Below are positions 9,938 to 21,305 of a stretch of DNA of 64,000 bases, one piece after another (positions within the stretch are counted from its first letter, which is position 1; each line of letters opens with the position of its first letter). Both the position numbers and the translations under genes were made by a program. Below the pieces are notes generated by a model. It was not told where the DNA came from. It did no database searches and worked only from the letters and a program-made list of their open reading frames with translations. Origin of the DNA: Acanthamoeba sp. SK_2022b (lineage: Eukaryota; Discosea; Longamoebia; Acanthamoebidae); NCBI GenBank assembly GCA_027943245.1, contig JANDJZ010000230.1, forward strand, positions 1 through 64,000, read 5' to 3'.

Positions 9938-10111
9938 GATATTGGATAACATTATCCATTGCTTTTCTTTCTCACCATATTATCCTTTTCTTTTCCTCAC
10001 TTTCTCCTTTCTCAAACTCCACGTCTGTTCATAAGACTGGATCCACTCTATTCAAATACACTCTCTTTTATCCTCTGCACAACATTCGCCTTCCAACACC
10101 TTATGGGCCCA
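9938..10111 (+). repeat. Orphan Copia LTR with primer-binding site
   Basis: The stretch from about 9938 (TATTGGATAACATTATCC...) ends in TTCCAACA at 10098 and is followed by CCTTATGGGCCCACAC, a near copy of the GGTTATGGGCCCACAC seen in element 1. No plus-strand internal region or second LTR follows. Element 3 lies immediately downstream in the opposite orientation, so it may have replaced or truncated this element. Confidence 0.6.
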
Positions 10112-10146
10112 CACTCCATCTGAGCCTCACTCACAACACTCACAAC

Positions 10147-10271
10147 AGTTGGAGGTTGAAAAGAAGATGATTTATTGATGATGTGGTAGTAGCAATACTG
10201 TGTCAAGAGACAGGCTTACTAAATAAGGAGAGGGAACTAATGATAATAATAAATGAGACTGAAATCCAACA
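10147..10271 (-). repeat. 3' LTR of Copia element 3
   Basis: Minus-strand sequence starts TGTTGGATTTCAG and ends CCTCCAACT. It is preceded by CTGCAGGGGTG, the same polypurine context as element 2. Confidence 0.7.
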
Positions 10272-10309
10272 CACCCCTGCAGTTGAATAATTGACTGTTA
10301 GTGAGTAAG

Positions 10310-11714
10310 CATGTTCAGCTTCTTCTTGTTGGTACGTAGCTTGGTTGCACGAACTGACTTGGTCAGGAAGTCAGCAAGGTTGTCATTTGTTAGAAGCTTT
10401 GCCTTCTTGGAGGCTGAGAAGTTGCTGGATTGCTCAATGTGTGAGCTGCATAGTGCCTCACAGGCATGTCCAAGTCAACAATGGATGAGATCCATGTCTG
10501 TGGCAAGAAGAGCCACCAGGCACTTGTTGGGCGACCTCTCAGCATCAGAGGTGATGTTGAGATGGAGGGGGAGGATGATGTGATGACCCTGCCAAACAGA
10601 GCCTGTAGAACTCAACACCTTGGCTGGAGCGCCAGTGGAGTTGTAGGCCATTGTCCTCAAGTTGTAGAGGGGAGATGAGTGTGTGTGGGATCTCAGGAAC
10701 GTGCTGAACGTTCTTGATGTGAACACACTCTAGTTTTCCATTGATCACGACCCAGCCTTGAATGATGCTGGTCCCAAGAGAGGTGACAGTGCTGTTGTTT
10801 GGCAACAGTGACACGTCATGGGGCATGACACATGTACTGGTGTAGGAGCACACAGTGCCCAGTGAGGTGCAAGGTGCAGCCAGTGTCAACGATTGGTGTG
10901 GGTAAGGTGTGAGCCTTCCTGATGGTGAGAGAGGTGTTGCTGGAGGTGGAGAACAGGCAGTCGTCACTTTTGTAGCCATCGTCTGGTTGAGTGAACTTGG
11001 GGAGTACAATGGGAGATGAGATGAAGGGCGTGGACAGGCGCAGCATCCAGAGTTGCTGTGGTGGTTGTGGCCAGATGAACACTGGGGCTCTTGTTGTCCT
11101 TGCATTTGTTATTACACTTCCCTGCATCTCTGGTGGAAGTACTGTTGGCCCCTCCAATTCCTGCCACTTCCTTGGCTGCATGGCAGTTGGCAAGGGTGTG
11201 GCCTGGAGCCTTGTGGTATGTGCAGTACTGCTCCATGTTGCAAGTGGATGTTGGTCAACTGCTGGGGCTGTTGGCTTGATTCTTCTTGTGGGGTTGGTGC
11301 CCAGTGGAGTGACCTGAGTTGTGGTGGGAGGCCTGTCGCCAGTCTAGAGGGCCAAGGCAGGCTCAGAGAGGTTATGAAGAATCATCTCATGGTTGAGGAG
11401 AATTGCACAGACATGGTTGACCACTTCAGTATCAACAATGGCATGAGTCTTGAGGTAGCTGGCAATGGTGCTCTGGGTTCTGTTGTAGTCTCTGGGGAGA
11501 CCAGCACATAGGCGCAATCCTTCAGGGTGTGCCAGAGCATGTAGGGATTTGGTTTCCCTTTCATGATGGTGATGATGTAGCTCTTGAGGCTCTTCCCAAT
11601 GGAGGCCAAGAGTAGAGCATGAGCATGCACTGTGCCAATCTGGAGTTTATGGATGTACTGAAGATGTTCTTCAATTTTGGCCTTGCCCTTGCTGGGGTAG
11701 ACCTTGTTGCCCAT
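10310..11714 (-). pseudogene. Copia gag-protease-RNase H tail of element 3
   Basis: Gag begins MGNKVYPSKGKAKIEEHLQY (11714) and includes YCTYHKAPGHTLANC. The protease has IVDTGCTLHLTG (D-T-G active-site motif), then a NVQHVPEIPHTLISPLQL segment typical of Copia protease C-termini. After LATDMDLIHC and a stop, a LGHACEAL piece resembles the pre-integrase domain. The reading then jumps to NDNLADFLTKS. Frames are interrupted. Confidence 0.75.
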
Positions 11715-11799
11715 TGAAGTGGAGGCTGTGGGGGTTGAGTTACTAACCTGACTTCAGAGTCTGCTCCTTGGTCTTCAGTAGAGTGAGTTTGCCTTTGCA

Positions 11800-12500
11800 T
11801 TGGCCTGAGATGACCCAATGCACATCAGGTCATCCTTGCCTGCTTTGATGGATGAGGTGTCCTCCAACATGATGTGCTAAGGAGGTGTGTGAGCTGTCTC
11901 AATAAGTTGATTTGTGTATGAACCAATGCACATTAGTACCTCATTGGACTTCTTTACATCCTCCTCTCCCTGCTCTGCCTCCTTTGGATCAACCTCCATC
12001 TCTCAGTCAGCCTCCCCATCCATGTGCAGCAGCTCTGGTGACTGACTGGTCTCCCTTGCCTCCAACTGCATCTGGGCTTCCCAGTCCTTCCTCCACTGTC
12101 TCCTGCTCCACCTGCTGCATCTCATTCTCCCTGGGCTCCCCACACAGAACCAGACTGATGCACATTGGGTTCACCTTGGATTTTGTTGAGCTCCACATCC
12201 TGGTCAACTCTTACTCCTCCCAGGTAGTCGTTCTGCTTCTAAGTACGGTGCCTAATAAAGGCACTCCTGCTTGGTGCACCCTACAGGCAGCTGAGCCTCT
12301 TCAAGTGCTGTTGCAAGCTCATCCTTGGTCAGCTTGCTGATTGGCTCCCTTTGTAAAGCCTCATGAGCCTAAAATCAAATTTTTGGTGACCAACCAATGC
12401 ACATCAGGTTTTCTCCAGCCTTGTCTAACATCCATCTCTAGTTTGTCAATCACCCACATTTCAACCCCAATGCACATCAGGTTCTGGTTGAGTTTTCAGG
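11800..12500 (+). repeat. CpG-poor repeat with recurrent CCAATGCACAT motif
   Basis: Variants of a 20-base near-palindrome (consensus AACCCAATGCACATTGGGTT) occur at about 11812, 11921, 12153, 12391 and 12465. The 12000-12340 part matches the reverse complement of 18300-18620 (shared CAGAACCAGACT and ACAGGCAGCTGAGC blocks). Open readings are short and unconvincing. Confidence 0.55.
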
Positions 12501-12561
12501 ACAATCCTCTCCTCTGCAGATCATTTTAAAAAGTTTGTTTGCTTTAATTTATGCCCTTGGA

Positions 12562-15094
12562 TTAAACAAACCGCGACGGACGCACAGGAAACTTGCAGAG
12601 GGCGGTGGCCACGTCCATGTGCTCGCCGTCGGCCACGACGTGGGTCAGGGCGGGGCACTCGGCCAGGCGCGCGATGCCCAAGCGCGCTCTGAACTCGGTG
12701 GCCTGGATGCTGAGCGACGACAGGGCCGGGCACGCCGCGACGTCGAGCGACCCGCACACGGCCAGGGCCAGCTTGCGGAGCCGAGGCGCCCGGGCGATCT
12801 CCACCTTGATCGGGCTGCGCTGTTCGATCGAAAGCGAGCACAGGGCGTCGCAGTGGGCGTCCACGACCACCTTGGCCGCGTGGACCTGGCGGAGCACGAC
12901 GTCCTGGGCGTGCGGGGCGATTGCCGCCAGGTCGATCACCAGCTCCGACTGGCGCGGGCTGCGGCGCAGCGGTCCCAGCGTGATGCTGCGAAGCGAGGGC
13001 AGCGGCCTCTGCGGGACCAGCAGGCTGGTGGTGTCATCGCCCAGCCAGGACGTCGTTGCCGCCATCAACAACTGGAAGTGACAGGAGAGATGCAGGGAGT
13101 GCAGGCGCGGACACGCCCCGAGCACGACGTCGAGCGACTCGGCGTCGATCACGCCGTCCAGTTCGAGCTCGCCCAGCAGGGTGGGGCGGTTCCCGAGCAG
13201 CGACGACAGGGCCGCGGCGTCCGACGGCGGAGTGTGGCCGGTCAGCGAGAGGCGACGCAGCCGTGGCAGACCCACCAGCAGCCGGCCGAGCCACGCCGCG
13301 TGGTCGCCGGTGTCTGCCGCCGCCGCCTCTGTAGTCGCCGTCTGCTCGACCCTGCCCACGTCGGTTGTGTTGCTGTAGAAGCGCAGGTCGTCGATCTGCG
13401 GCGAGTGGGCGACGAGGTCGGCGACCGAGTAGAGGGGGAGGTGGCAGACGCGCAGCTGTGGACACTCAATCTGCAGGCGCACGTTGCTCTCGCAGAACAC
13501 GCGTAACAACTCGAGGCCGTGGTGGCGCACGCGGAAGTGGCGCTCGCTCTCGGCAAGCCTGTGGTCGTGGCGGTCAAGCTCAACGTCGAGCTCGCGCAGC
13601 GACGGCAGTGCCTCGAGGGTCGACCACAGGCCGGCGAGCGGGACCACGTCGACGCCGCTGCCGTCGGCGCTGTGGGGCCCGTCGCCCAGCCTTAGCCCGC
13701 TCAGCCTGAGGGAGGTCAGGCGGGACAGCTGCCCCGAGCCCAGCGCCGAGAGCAGCGACCCGCGACACTGGTCGAACACCGTGAGCGAGGCGAGGTTGGG
13801 CAGGGACGACGCGATGACAGACCACGATGCCGCCGCGAGCCGTGGACATGCGTCGAGCAGGCACAAGGACAGCGTGCGCAGGCCGGAAAGCTCCTCGAGG
13901 TCCGACCTGAGCGTCTCGACGAGGGCGCGCTGTTCCTCCTCGCACGCTGTGGCCGCCGTGTCGGGCTCGGGCTTGCCGCCGCCGCCCCCTTCGACCATGA
14001 GCGTAAGCTGGAGCAGGTGCGGGAAGCGGCGCAGGATGGCGAGCCCCCGCAGGTCAGGTCCCGCGATGAGCGCGAGGTCTCCCTGTCCCAGCCGCACAGG
14101 TTGAGCGACTGAAGGCGGCCAATCACCGCGGTAGTTAGCCCAACACGTCTCTCGTGATTGGGCCAAGGGAGGTTGATGGACACGTGCCTCCAGCTGTGGG
14201 CAGCACCCGACGAGCAAGGGGAAGAGCTCACAATCGCCCAGGAGCCAGTTGCCAGCCAGGTCGAGCTTCCTGCCAATGTCCCCAGGCCACTCCAAAATCA
14301 AACGACCCAATGAAGTGGCGAGGACAGGCGGCAGTGTTGCCATACCTGAGGTTGGGAAAGGCTCGCAGGGCCCACAGCCCGCGGGCGGTGATGCCCAGGC
14401 ATCGCGAGAGGTTGAGCTCCCGCAGCTGTGCTGCCGCTGGGCTCTCGCCCAACCGCTCCAAAAACTCGTCGTCCACCCTTCACGCGCGTGCGTGCGTGCG
14501 TGAGCTTCAGGGCGACGAGGGTGCACAAGCGAGCCCCAGGCGGTCAAGCGGGCAGCAGAGTCGTACCTCGTGTTGGAGGCGTCGACAGAGGCCACGTGAC
14601 ACCACATGCGCGCCGTCCGGTCCAGCACCTTTTTGCACACGTGCCGACACTCACTGGAGAACGGCAGTCACGGAGCAGCTGCAGCGCCACAGCAGAGGGT
14701 GCAGCACGCGTGAGGCCAGCGTGGAGAGGCGTACACGAGCGGCAGGTGGAAGGGCGAGGCTGCGTCAAAGTGTGACGACAGTCGGGCCACCAGCTCGAGC
14801 GTGCGGTCGTCGACGAGGGACCAACGCCACATGGACTCGACCACGCGTGCGCACACGTCGCCGCCCAGCATGCCCACCCTGTCGCGCCCGCTTCCGAGTG
14901 AGCAGCTGCTGCTGGCGCCTGTGCCGCCGCCGCGCCTCTATATATATATATAACGGGAGAGGGCACCTGGTCTGTGCACGGTCGCTGGTGAGGAAAGCCA
15001 CGACGCTGGCATCGAACAGAGTGCCCCACAGCGCGATCATTCTGCACTGCTCGCTGCCCTGCAGAGTTACAGCCGTCGTGTGCCCTTCTTCCAT
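12562..15094 (-). CDS. F-box-like/leucine-rich-repeat protein, copy B (probably defective)
   Basis: The start at 15094 reads MEEGHTTAVTLQGSEQCRM. F-box-like (MLGGDVCARVVESMWRW), AMN1-like (LNLSRCLGITARGLWAL) and a long LRR region follow, ending KFPVRPSRFV. The LRR part is one open frame of more than 600 residues down to the stop at 12562. About 0.5 kb present in copies A and C is missing. At the join (about 14090) the upstream frame (LQSLNLCGWDRET) is not the frame of the downstream repeats (AGPDLRGLAILRRF), so a normal protein needs altered splicing. Likely role if expressed: SCF substrate receptor (inference). Confidence 0.65.
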
Positions 15095-15109
15095 CTCTCT
15101 CTACTTGAA

Positions 15110-16160
15110 TATGTCTCACAGTGCCCACCACCGACCGGACCCAGGGAACCTTCTTTAATCTCAGCGGAAAAATTCAACCATGTCAGCGCAGGGCCCGTTG
15201 TGGAAACACCGGATAGTTGGTGGTGAAAATTCGCGTGAGGGCGGGATAATGTTATCCTTGAAATGGCTGTGAGTGGAGCAAAGGGGGATGCTCTTTGTTA
15301 TTCCCCAAATAGGCATTCCCAGGTGACAGACCAGGATTTGAAGGATGCACTATGTCTGCCAACTATGTGCAGGTTTGGTCGCCATGGTACTTATTCAACC
15401 TGCATGGTGTTGGTCTTGTGTTAAGCAGGCATGGCTGAGGTAGAGGCAACTACCACTGCCAAGATGCACTTTCAAAGTTCATTGTGGCATGGAGGATGCA
15501 TGGACTTTGCTTTATCAAATTGAGTTGTGGTGTACCCATCATCATGGTTGTCTCCAGCTGTGTAAGTGTGGGGATGTTAAAATTGACACTCTACATCACC
15601 ACCACACACCACACAAGTCAGCAAAGGGTACTGGGGCAAGCATTCAAAGGGCTGTCAATCTTGTTTCCAAGAGGTTGGGACAGACCAAATGGCTGAGTGG
15701 TGGCATGATGTCCTTCCACTTTCTACTGACTCATCAGTAACATGTTGAGTGAAGGGAACTTTGCACAACTACAGATGGTGCAACTGGCCAGTGGTAACCT
15801 GCGCTCTAATTGTTTCTTGGTTCTGGTCATCTGAAGAAATTTCGTCTAGCCTACTTAGTCCTGGAGTCCAGAGCTGGGGCTGGTGTGCCAAGAATTTCTT
15901 TTCGAAAAATGCAAACTCATTTTTGCACCAATGCCCTTGCTGTCCTAAGTGTTGTTACAGTTGGAGAAGTGGCCACAGTACACATTGTAACATGGGTTAT
16001 GCTTGATATATAAGTTGACATCTTACTGGATTTGAATTTGTTAAAAAATGCAAAAGCTCACACTTGCCCAATCATCAGTGTAGCTGACCTTCAACCATGA
16101 CTGTGGACAGTGGCTGCGCCGTCCTATGCACAACGGCATTCTCATGGTCATTACTTGTGA
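15110..16160. other. Intergenic, no gene recognised
   Basis: The first 80 bases still match the upstream flank of copy A. GAAACACCGGATAGTTGGT at about 15203 echoes 2028-2046. The remainder is CpG-poor and has no supportable reading frame. Confidence 0.5.
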
Positions 16161-16463
16161 TTTTGGATTGGTGGTATGAGAGCCAATGAAAATGCTGTGG
16201 GCGTTGGTCTCGCAGGCCAATCAGAGTGCACAGCGGACGATTTTAGAACGTCACAAGTTGCCAATCATATTTCAGTCAACATGTCTGAGGTTTCCAATCA
16301 GAACACGCCCTGCCCCTCAACGAAGACCGTGGAACTCGCATGCGCAACCCTAGCAATGTCTCGGCTTTTTTCGCCGAGATTTGGGCAATCAAGGATGTCT
16401 GGGCTGGCTTGTTTTTTTATATTTTTTTTAGTTTTTCCCAAACCAAGAAAGAGACAGCCACAG

Positions 16464-17298
16464 ATGCATCGTGTTTCCACAACAAAGCGCTTTATAAGCC
16501 CTCGCTACGTTTTGGCAGGCCAGAGGGCGTGCCAAAGGACGTTCGGCTCGGCGCTCCTTGCCTCTGCATCGGCCGGCTGCGTCCGCCCCCTCGCAACCAC
16601 CGCAACTTTGTCTTCTACTACTGCCCGCTTCAGCTTGTTGCCCAAGAGTGGCAGGCGGCAGCTGTTCACCGCCTCTTCGTCTGGCGCTAAAACTGCCGCT
16701 ACTTCAACCAGCACCACCGCCACATCATCTACAACTACGCCGCTACTACTCGTCGGAGGCGGCCGCTTCGGGGCGGCAACCAAGACCGCCATGCGCTCTA
16801 TTCGCATAGAAGGGTAAGTGTCCACCTTCATCCCTCTCCTGCTAATGCCCATCTACAGATTCGCGCAGCGGTTGGGCTTACCCCCCTCTTTTGCAACACA
16901 GCCGCCCCCCGAGGTCGTTCAACAGCGTCATGAGTGATGTGGGCCTCGTCGCACAGCCGCGGGACAACACGGCCTGGCTGCTCATCGGCGGCCTGGCTGC
17001 GCTGGGCCTGGGCGGCATCGCCCTGGCCGGCTACCTCAACCAAGAGACCACCGCCGGGGCCGTCGCGCCCGCCGCCTTCGGCGACCTCGCCGCGCACAGG
17101 CTGCGCGCGACCTACGGCTACGTGGTGGGCGGGCTGGCCACCACGGTCGCCAGCGCCCTGTTCCTGTTCCGCGCCGGCGCCGCCCATCGCGTGGTGGTCA
17201 TGAACCCGTGGCTCTTCCTCGGCGCCAGCCTGGTAGGCACGATCGGGTCCTTGATGGTCATGCAGGCCCTCCCCCCCGAGCGCACCATCGCCAGGTTT

Positions 17299-17345
<47 letters not shown>

Positions 17346-18009
17346 CGCCAGTGTGCTGACTGTTTCATCCCTCGTTCGTTCGTTGGCTGATGTTTGTGTG
17401 TGTGCGTGTGTAGGCATCTGGCGTGGGGCATGTTCCACGCGTGCAACGGGCTGGCGCTGTCGCCGGTCATGATGCTGGGCGGCGCGGTGGTCGCCAAGGC
17501 CATGGTTGCGACCGGCGCCGTCGTGGGCTCCCTGTCGCTGGTCGCCGCCGCCGCGCCGAGCGAGTCCTTCCTGTGGATGGGCGGTATTTGTCCATATCAC
17601 ATAACACAACACACACAACTGCCACTCACCTCGTTACGCGCGCGTGTCACAACAGGAACGCTGGGCGTGGGCCTGGGCGTGGTGATCGCGGCCAGCATGG
17701 GCCAGATGTTCTTCCCCGCCTCGGCTTTCCTCACGGGCATCACCCTCTATGGCGGACTGGTGCGTGCGGTGATGTGATGATGCGATGATAGTATGTGTGG
17801 ACAGCGCTGACCAATCGTTGATGGCGATGATGCAGGGCCTCTTCGGGATGATGATGCTCTACGACACGCAGCGGGTGATCTCCAAGGCCAAGATGGCTGA
17901 GGAATACGACCCCATGGGCGAGAGCATCGCCGTCTACCTCAACACCATCAACATCTTCGTGCGTATGGCCACCATCATGGCGGGCAACCAAGGCAACCGC
18001 AGGCGCTAA
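16464..18009 (+). CDS. Mitochondrial GHITM/TMBIM5 (MICS1) family inner-membrane protein
   Basis: Proposed exons: 16464-16813, 16869-17294, 17414-17583, 17656-17759 and 17836-18009, all with GT-AG borders that keep the frame. The N-terminus (MHRVSTTKRFISPRYVLAGQ, rich in R, S, T, no acids) looks like a mitochondrial presequence. About seven hydrophobic segments follow. Matches to human GHITM are clear: HLAWGMFHACNGLALSPVMM, then AAAPSESFLWMGGTLGVGLG, and near the C-terminus LYDTQRVISKAK, YDPMGESIAVYLNTINIF and VRMATIMA. The family (BAX inhibitor-1 superfamily) shapes cristae and mediates cation/proton exchange in the inner membrane. Intron 2 holds a (CA)n tract. The first in-frame ATG after upstream stops was chosen as start. 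Confidence 0.93.
17300..17341. repeat. (CA)n microsatellite in GHITM intron 2
   Basis: About 21 CA units begin a few bases after the splice donor at 17295. Confidence 0.97.
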
Positions 18010-18279
18010 GATCCTACCGAACCGAAGCCATCAACCCCCTTTGATAAATCACACCAATGAAATTTTTTTTTCCTTCACGCCAGCGCCTCCTCCGCTGATT
18101 CCTGCGCGTTGTGTGGCGCCAAAGAGATGCGTTTGCTTGGCTTGTCTGCCACAACACCATCCAAATCTAATCACTGAATGGCAGGAATTCTAAATGATTC
18201 AGGTAAGTCTACTTTGAAGCATGGTCCCTTTCAGGACTGACAAGTCCTTGGAACAAAGCTCTGCCACACACATAATTTT

Positions 18280-18640
18280 ACTCACCAAGTTGGGGCACCA
18301 AAGTGTCTTCTTGCTCCATCACTGCCACCTCTCCAACCAGCCTTCAGGATCAGGTGATGCACAATGCAAGGAAGGTGCTCTGGCATAAGCTCAGCTGCCT
18401 GTATGGCACAGCAAGCAGGAGTGCTTGTGGACTTTGAAGAAGTAGTGAGAGACATCTGCAAGGGAGAAGGAGGTTGACCTGGATGCACATTAGTCTGGTT
18501 CTGCAGAACCAACCGCAGAGAACAAGACACAGCCACAAGAGCAGGAGATAGCTGAGGAAGGATCAGGAAGCCACATGAAGCAGAGCAGGAAGTGGAGGAT
18601 GTGAAGAGGTCTGAGGAAAAACTGCAAAGAGCCAACCTGT
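18280..18640 (-). repeat. Inverted copy of the 12.0-12.4 kb repeat
   Basis: The minus strand carries CAGAACCAGACTAATGTGCA and ACAGGCAGCTGAGCTTATG, matching 12147-12170 and 12288-12305. An open minus-strand reading of 118 codons exists (18635-18282) but resembles nothing I know. Confidence 0.55.
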
Positions 18641-18699
18641 CAAGTTAGCTGAGGAACCAATGCAAAGGAGGACACCCTGCCCATTGAGGCAGGTCAGGA

Positions 18700-19880
18700 T
18701 GACCTCATGAGCATTGGTTCATCAAAGGCAGGCCCATCTATAATGAGGAAGCCTGCTTGGCCCCTGAAATGGAAGCAAGCCAAGGCAGCTCTGCAGGAGG
18801 AGAAGAAAGAGGAGGAGGAGGTTCCCAGGTTGGGAACCATCAATGTCCTCATGGGTGTGTCCCACAAGCAGAAAGCTGAAGTAGACATCCTAGAAGATAA
18901 GACCTACAAAAACAGAAAGAAAGGCAAGGACGTTAGTGTTCTTGTTCTCAGCATAGCAGTTGTCAGCCTGGAGGTAGAGAGTGTGTGGACATGGGCGATC
19001 AGCTGGGATGGCAGAAAGGCAAGAACACAAGTGGTTGAAGAGGGTGGTGATGATGAGGTTGGAGTCCTTGGGCCAGGAATGCTGAGGGTGTCAATAGAGG
19101 TGCTTGCCAGAGGCATGATCAAGGAGGCCACCCAAACACATGGTTCCAGCTCTTGGGGAGGGGATAGTGAGTGGGCAGAGGCAGGGGGTTGGAGTAGTCA
19201 AAGATAACACTCACAAATTGGCTGGGACAAGAACTTGCAATGTTGGCCCTGTGTTTGTAGGAGAGACATTCAGAACAAGCAAGGTTGAGGTGAAAGGTTT
19301 TATGGGCAAGATAAGCAGCAGCTTCAGCAGCTGACTTGGCATGTAAACGAAGCTGCTGGAGATGTGGTGCACTTGCCCAGGCGAGGGGCATGGGGTAGCT
19401 TTATGTTGGTGAAATGGTCAGCAATGTGCTTTACCAAGGGTGCGTAGGTAAGGAGGGGAGTGTCAGGTGGGTGGTTAGCAGAACAGATGGTGTGAACATC
19501 CTTCCAGGTCATGGCAACTGGCAGATGGATGGTGCCATCAGGCAAGTGATCACCCACAATATCAAAGAAGGAGGCAAGCCAAACATGGGAGTTGTCATGT
19601 GCTTCAGTTGGATGTGGTATGCCTTTGGAGCCATGAATGGGCACAGAACCAGGAAGATCTTTTTGCACCTTTCCCACTTGTTCCTGCTGAAGGCAAACCA
19701 TAGGCAAAGCAAAAAGCTCTACTACACACAGAATGAGCTGGAGGGAGAGAATGAGGTGGACATGATGGTTATGATCTTGAACAGGCTTCTGCTCTGCGCC
19801 ACAAGTACGCCTCATGCAATGAACATTGCAAAGTGCTGATACAGGACCTTTAATCTTTATGTGCCCTTTCAACACAATAG
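18700..19880 (-). pseudogene. Relic of a DUF7869-type transposon-associated protein
   Basis: Minus strand: a piece ending IADHFTNIKLPHAPRLGKCTT (about 19460-19370) resembles the WK..FP.VKIPK..RFGKC segment upstream of DUF7869. Then AAEAAAYLAHKTFHLNLACS and QFVSVIFDYSNPLPLP follow, and in 19070-18840 the signature LYLQADNCYAENKN, NVLAFLSVFVGLIF, a stop codon, and VYFSFLLVGHTHEDIDG. The D-N-C...E-N-K-N and G-H-T-H-E-D-I-D motifs are the hallmark of this widespread, probably transposon-borne family. At least three stops or frameshifts make it a pseudogene. Confidence 0.72.
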
Positions 19881-20153
19881 AGCCCTCCTGGTTTTAACTA
19901 TTTCATGCCAGGTGGATTCAAACTGAGAACAGGAACCTGCCAGAGAAGCAACAGATCACCATGAGCAACATCAACATTGCTGGCTGGTGGCTCATGGATG
20001 CTGAACACAATTGGCAGTGCTGCACCATTGTAAGAAGTGGCATGATCAAACACCAAAATATGGTATCAACCTCCTCTGAATGCTTCCTAACCAACACCAG
20101 CCATGGTGAGCACCTCTCCCAGCCGACTTGACATTTGCCTTTGTTCCTGACCT

Positions 20154-20375
20154 AAGTATGAGGCAGAGCTGAGGACTCCTCTTCATGGCATCCTGGCAAT
20201 GATACACAAGCTAAGCAAGGACACTCATGTGGTCAGCAATGCCAAGCTGCGTGAGACCATCAGCATCATATCCAACTGCACTGACCACCTCTACTCATTA
20301 ATCACCAACATCCTCAACTTTGAGATGCTCATGGGGGACCAGCCCATCATCAACCTCTCCACTCTCCCTCACTGA
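20154..20375 (+). pseudogene. Histidine-kinase dimerisation (HisKA) domain relic
   Basis: The 73-codon frame reads AELRTPLHGILAMIHKL near its start and NCTDHLYSLITNILNFEML further on. It matches the HisKA pattern HELRTPL.GI...I..L with the second helix L..LI.DIL.F. The phospho-accepting histidine is replaced by alanine, and no HATPase or receiver domain follows. It is probably a fragment of a hybrid sensor kinase gene. Confidence 0.7.
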
Positions 20376-20398
20376 CTAAGTGCTGCAGGTAAGCCACC

Positions 20399-21040
20399 AT
20401 GACTACAAAGACCTGTAGTGCGCTCACGTTGTTCCAGGTGAGTGCACCCTCTATGATGTTTTTTTTGTTTGGCAGTGTTCTTGCTCACCCCTCCTTTCAT
20501 TCTTTCACATTCTGCAGAGTCTCAGGCTACCCCCTCTGGGACTCCCAGCAAGAAGCCAACGCCCACCCCCAAAGAGAAGAAGGCCCTTCTTGAGGCAAGG
20601 AAAGCAGAGAAGAAAGAGATAAGTGCCCGTTCCAACTGCTTCCTTCCTGCTTTCACAGACCTCATCACCTGCATGCTACCTCAGCCACATTGCCATCCCT
20701 TCAGTCAGGCAGGAGGACAGTCGCCACATCCCTGCTCCCTCTTGCCCTCACCAACTTCTACTGGTACCTTCTGCCCTTCACCCACCAAGCTATTGGTTTT
20801 GAGTACCCATCCAAGGACTATGCTACCTGGGCCATGCACTTCTTTGCCCACAGCTTGGATGACACTAGCCTTGGGAGCCTCATCTCCTTCTATGATGAGT
20901 AGACCCATCCATCCTTACTGCATACTCCCCGTCACCCTCCACTCCCTCTGCCAGGGGCACTCCTCAAAAGCCCATCATCACCTTCACAACTCCTTGGTAA
21001 ATTTCCTTCAGCAGCCACCTTCAATAAACACTTCACTTCT
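20399..21040 (+). pseudogene. Relic of an unnamed repeated gene (inverted copy at 23.8-24.0 kb)
   Basis: After an intron-like gap (20438-20516) there is a basic stretch (TPSKKPTPTPKEKKALLEAR). Then 20750-20902 reads a frame with TNFYWYLLPF and HSLDDTSLGSLISFYDE before a stop. The inverted copy at 24015-23767 has YSMDDTALGSLISCYDELD. Sequence after the stop (CTCTGCCAGGGGCACTCCTC) is also shared. Family not recognised. Confidence 0.45.
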
Positions 21041-21305
21041 TTCAGTTCACCTGGGTAATTATTTGAGTTATTGTTGTGTCCAATCAACTGGATTTTTGTC
21101 TGCACTTTGTAGATCGTTTTTGCATTTCTTGGAAGATGTCATCCACCAGGGCCATATGATACAAATTTGTTGGGGTTTGTGTACATAAAACACTTGAAAT
21201 CCTACTTGGAAATGAGTCAGTGTCTCATTTTCTTGAACACTTGGTTTATACCATCGTGTAAGCATACACAATGCTCATGCACCTTCTTTCCCACAATTAA
21301 ACCCT

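Larger units (their letters stand above)
10147..11735 (-). mobile_element. Ty1/Copia retrotransposon 3, 5'-truncated and internally deleted
   Basis: On the minus strand the order is gag (11714 to about 10960), protease (about 10915-10560), a short pre-integrase piece, then directly the end of RNase H (NDNLADFLTKS near 10350), a polypurine tract and one LTR (10271-10147). Integrase, RT and most of RNase H are deleted. The 5' LTR and PBS are missing. The knuckle and LTR ends ally it with element 2. Confidence 0.8.

Noticed and set aside
12535..13506. Plus-strand open frame of 323 codons opposite copy B (and similar ones opposite copy C)
   Set aside because: It is the antisense shadow of GC-rich LRR exons; composition is Arg/Ala/Gly-rich and the frame matches nothing.
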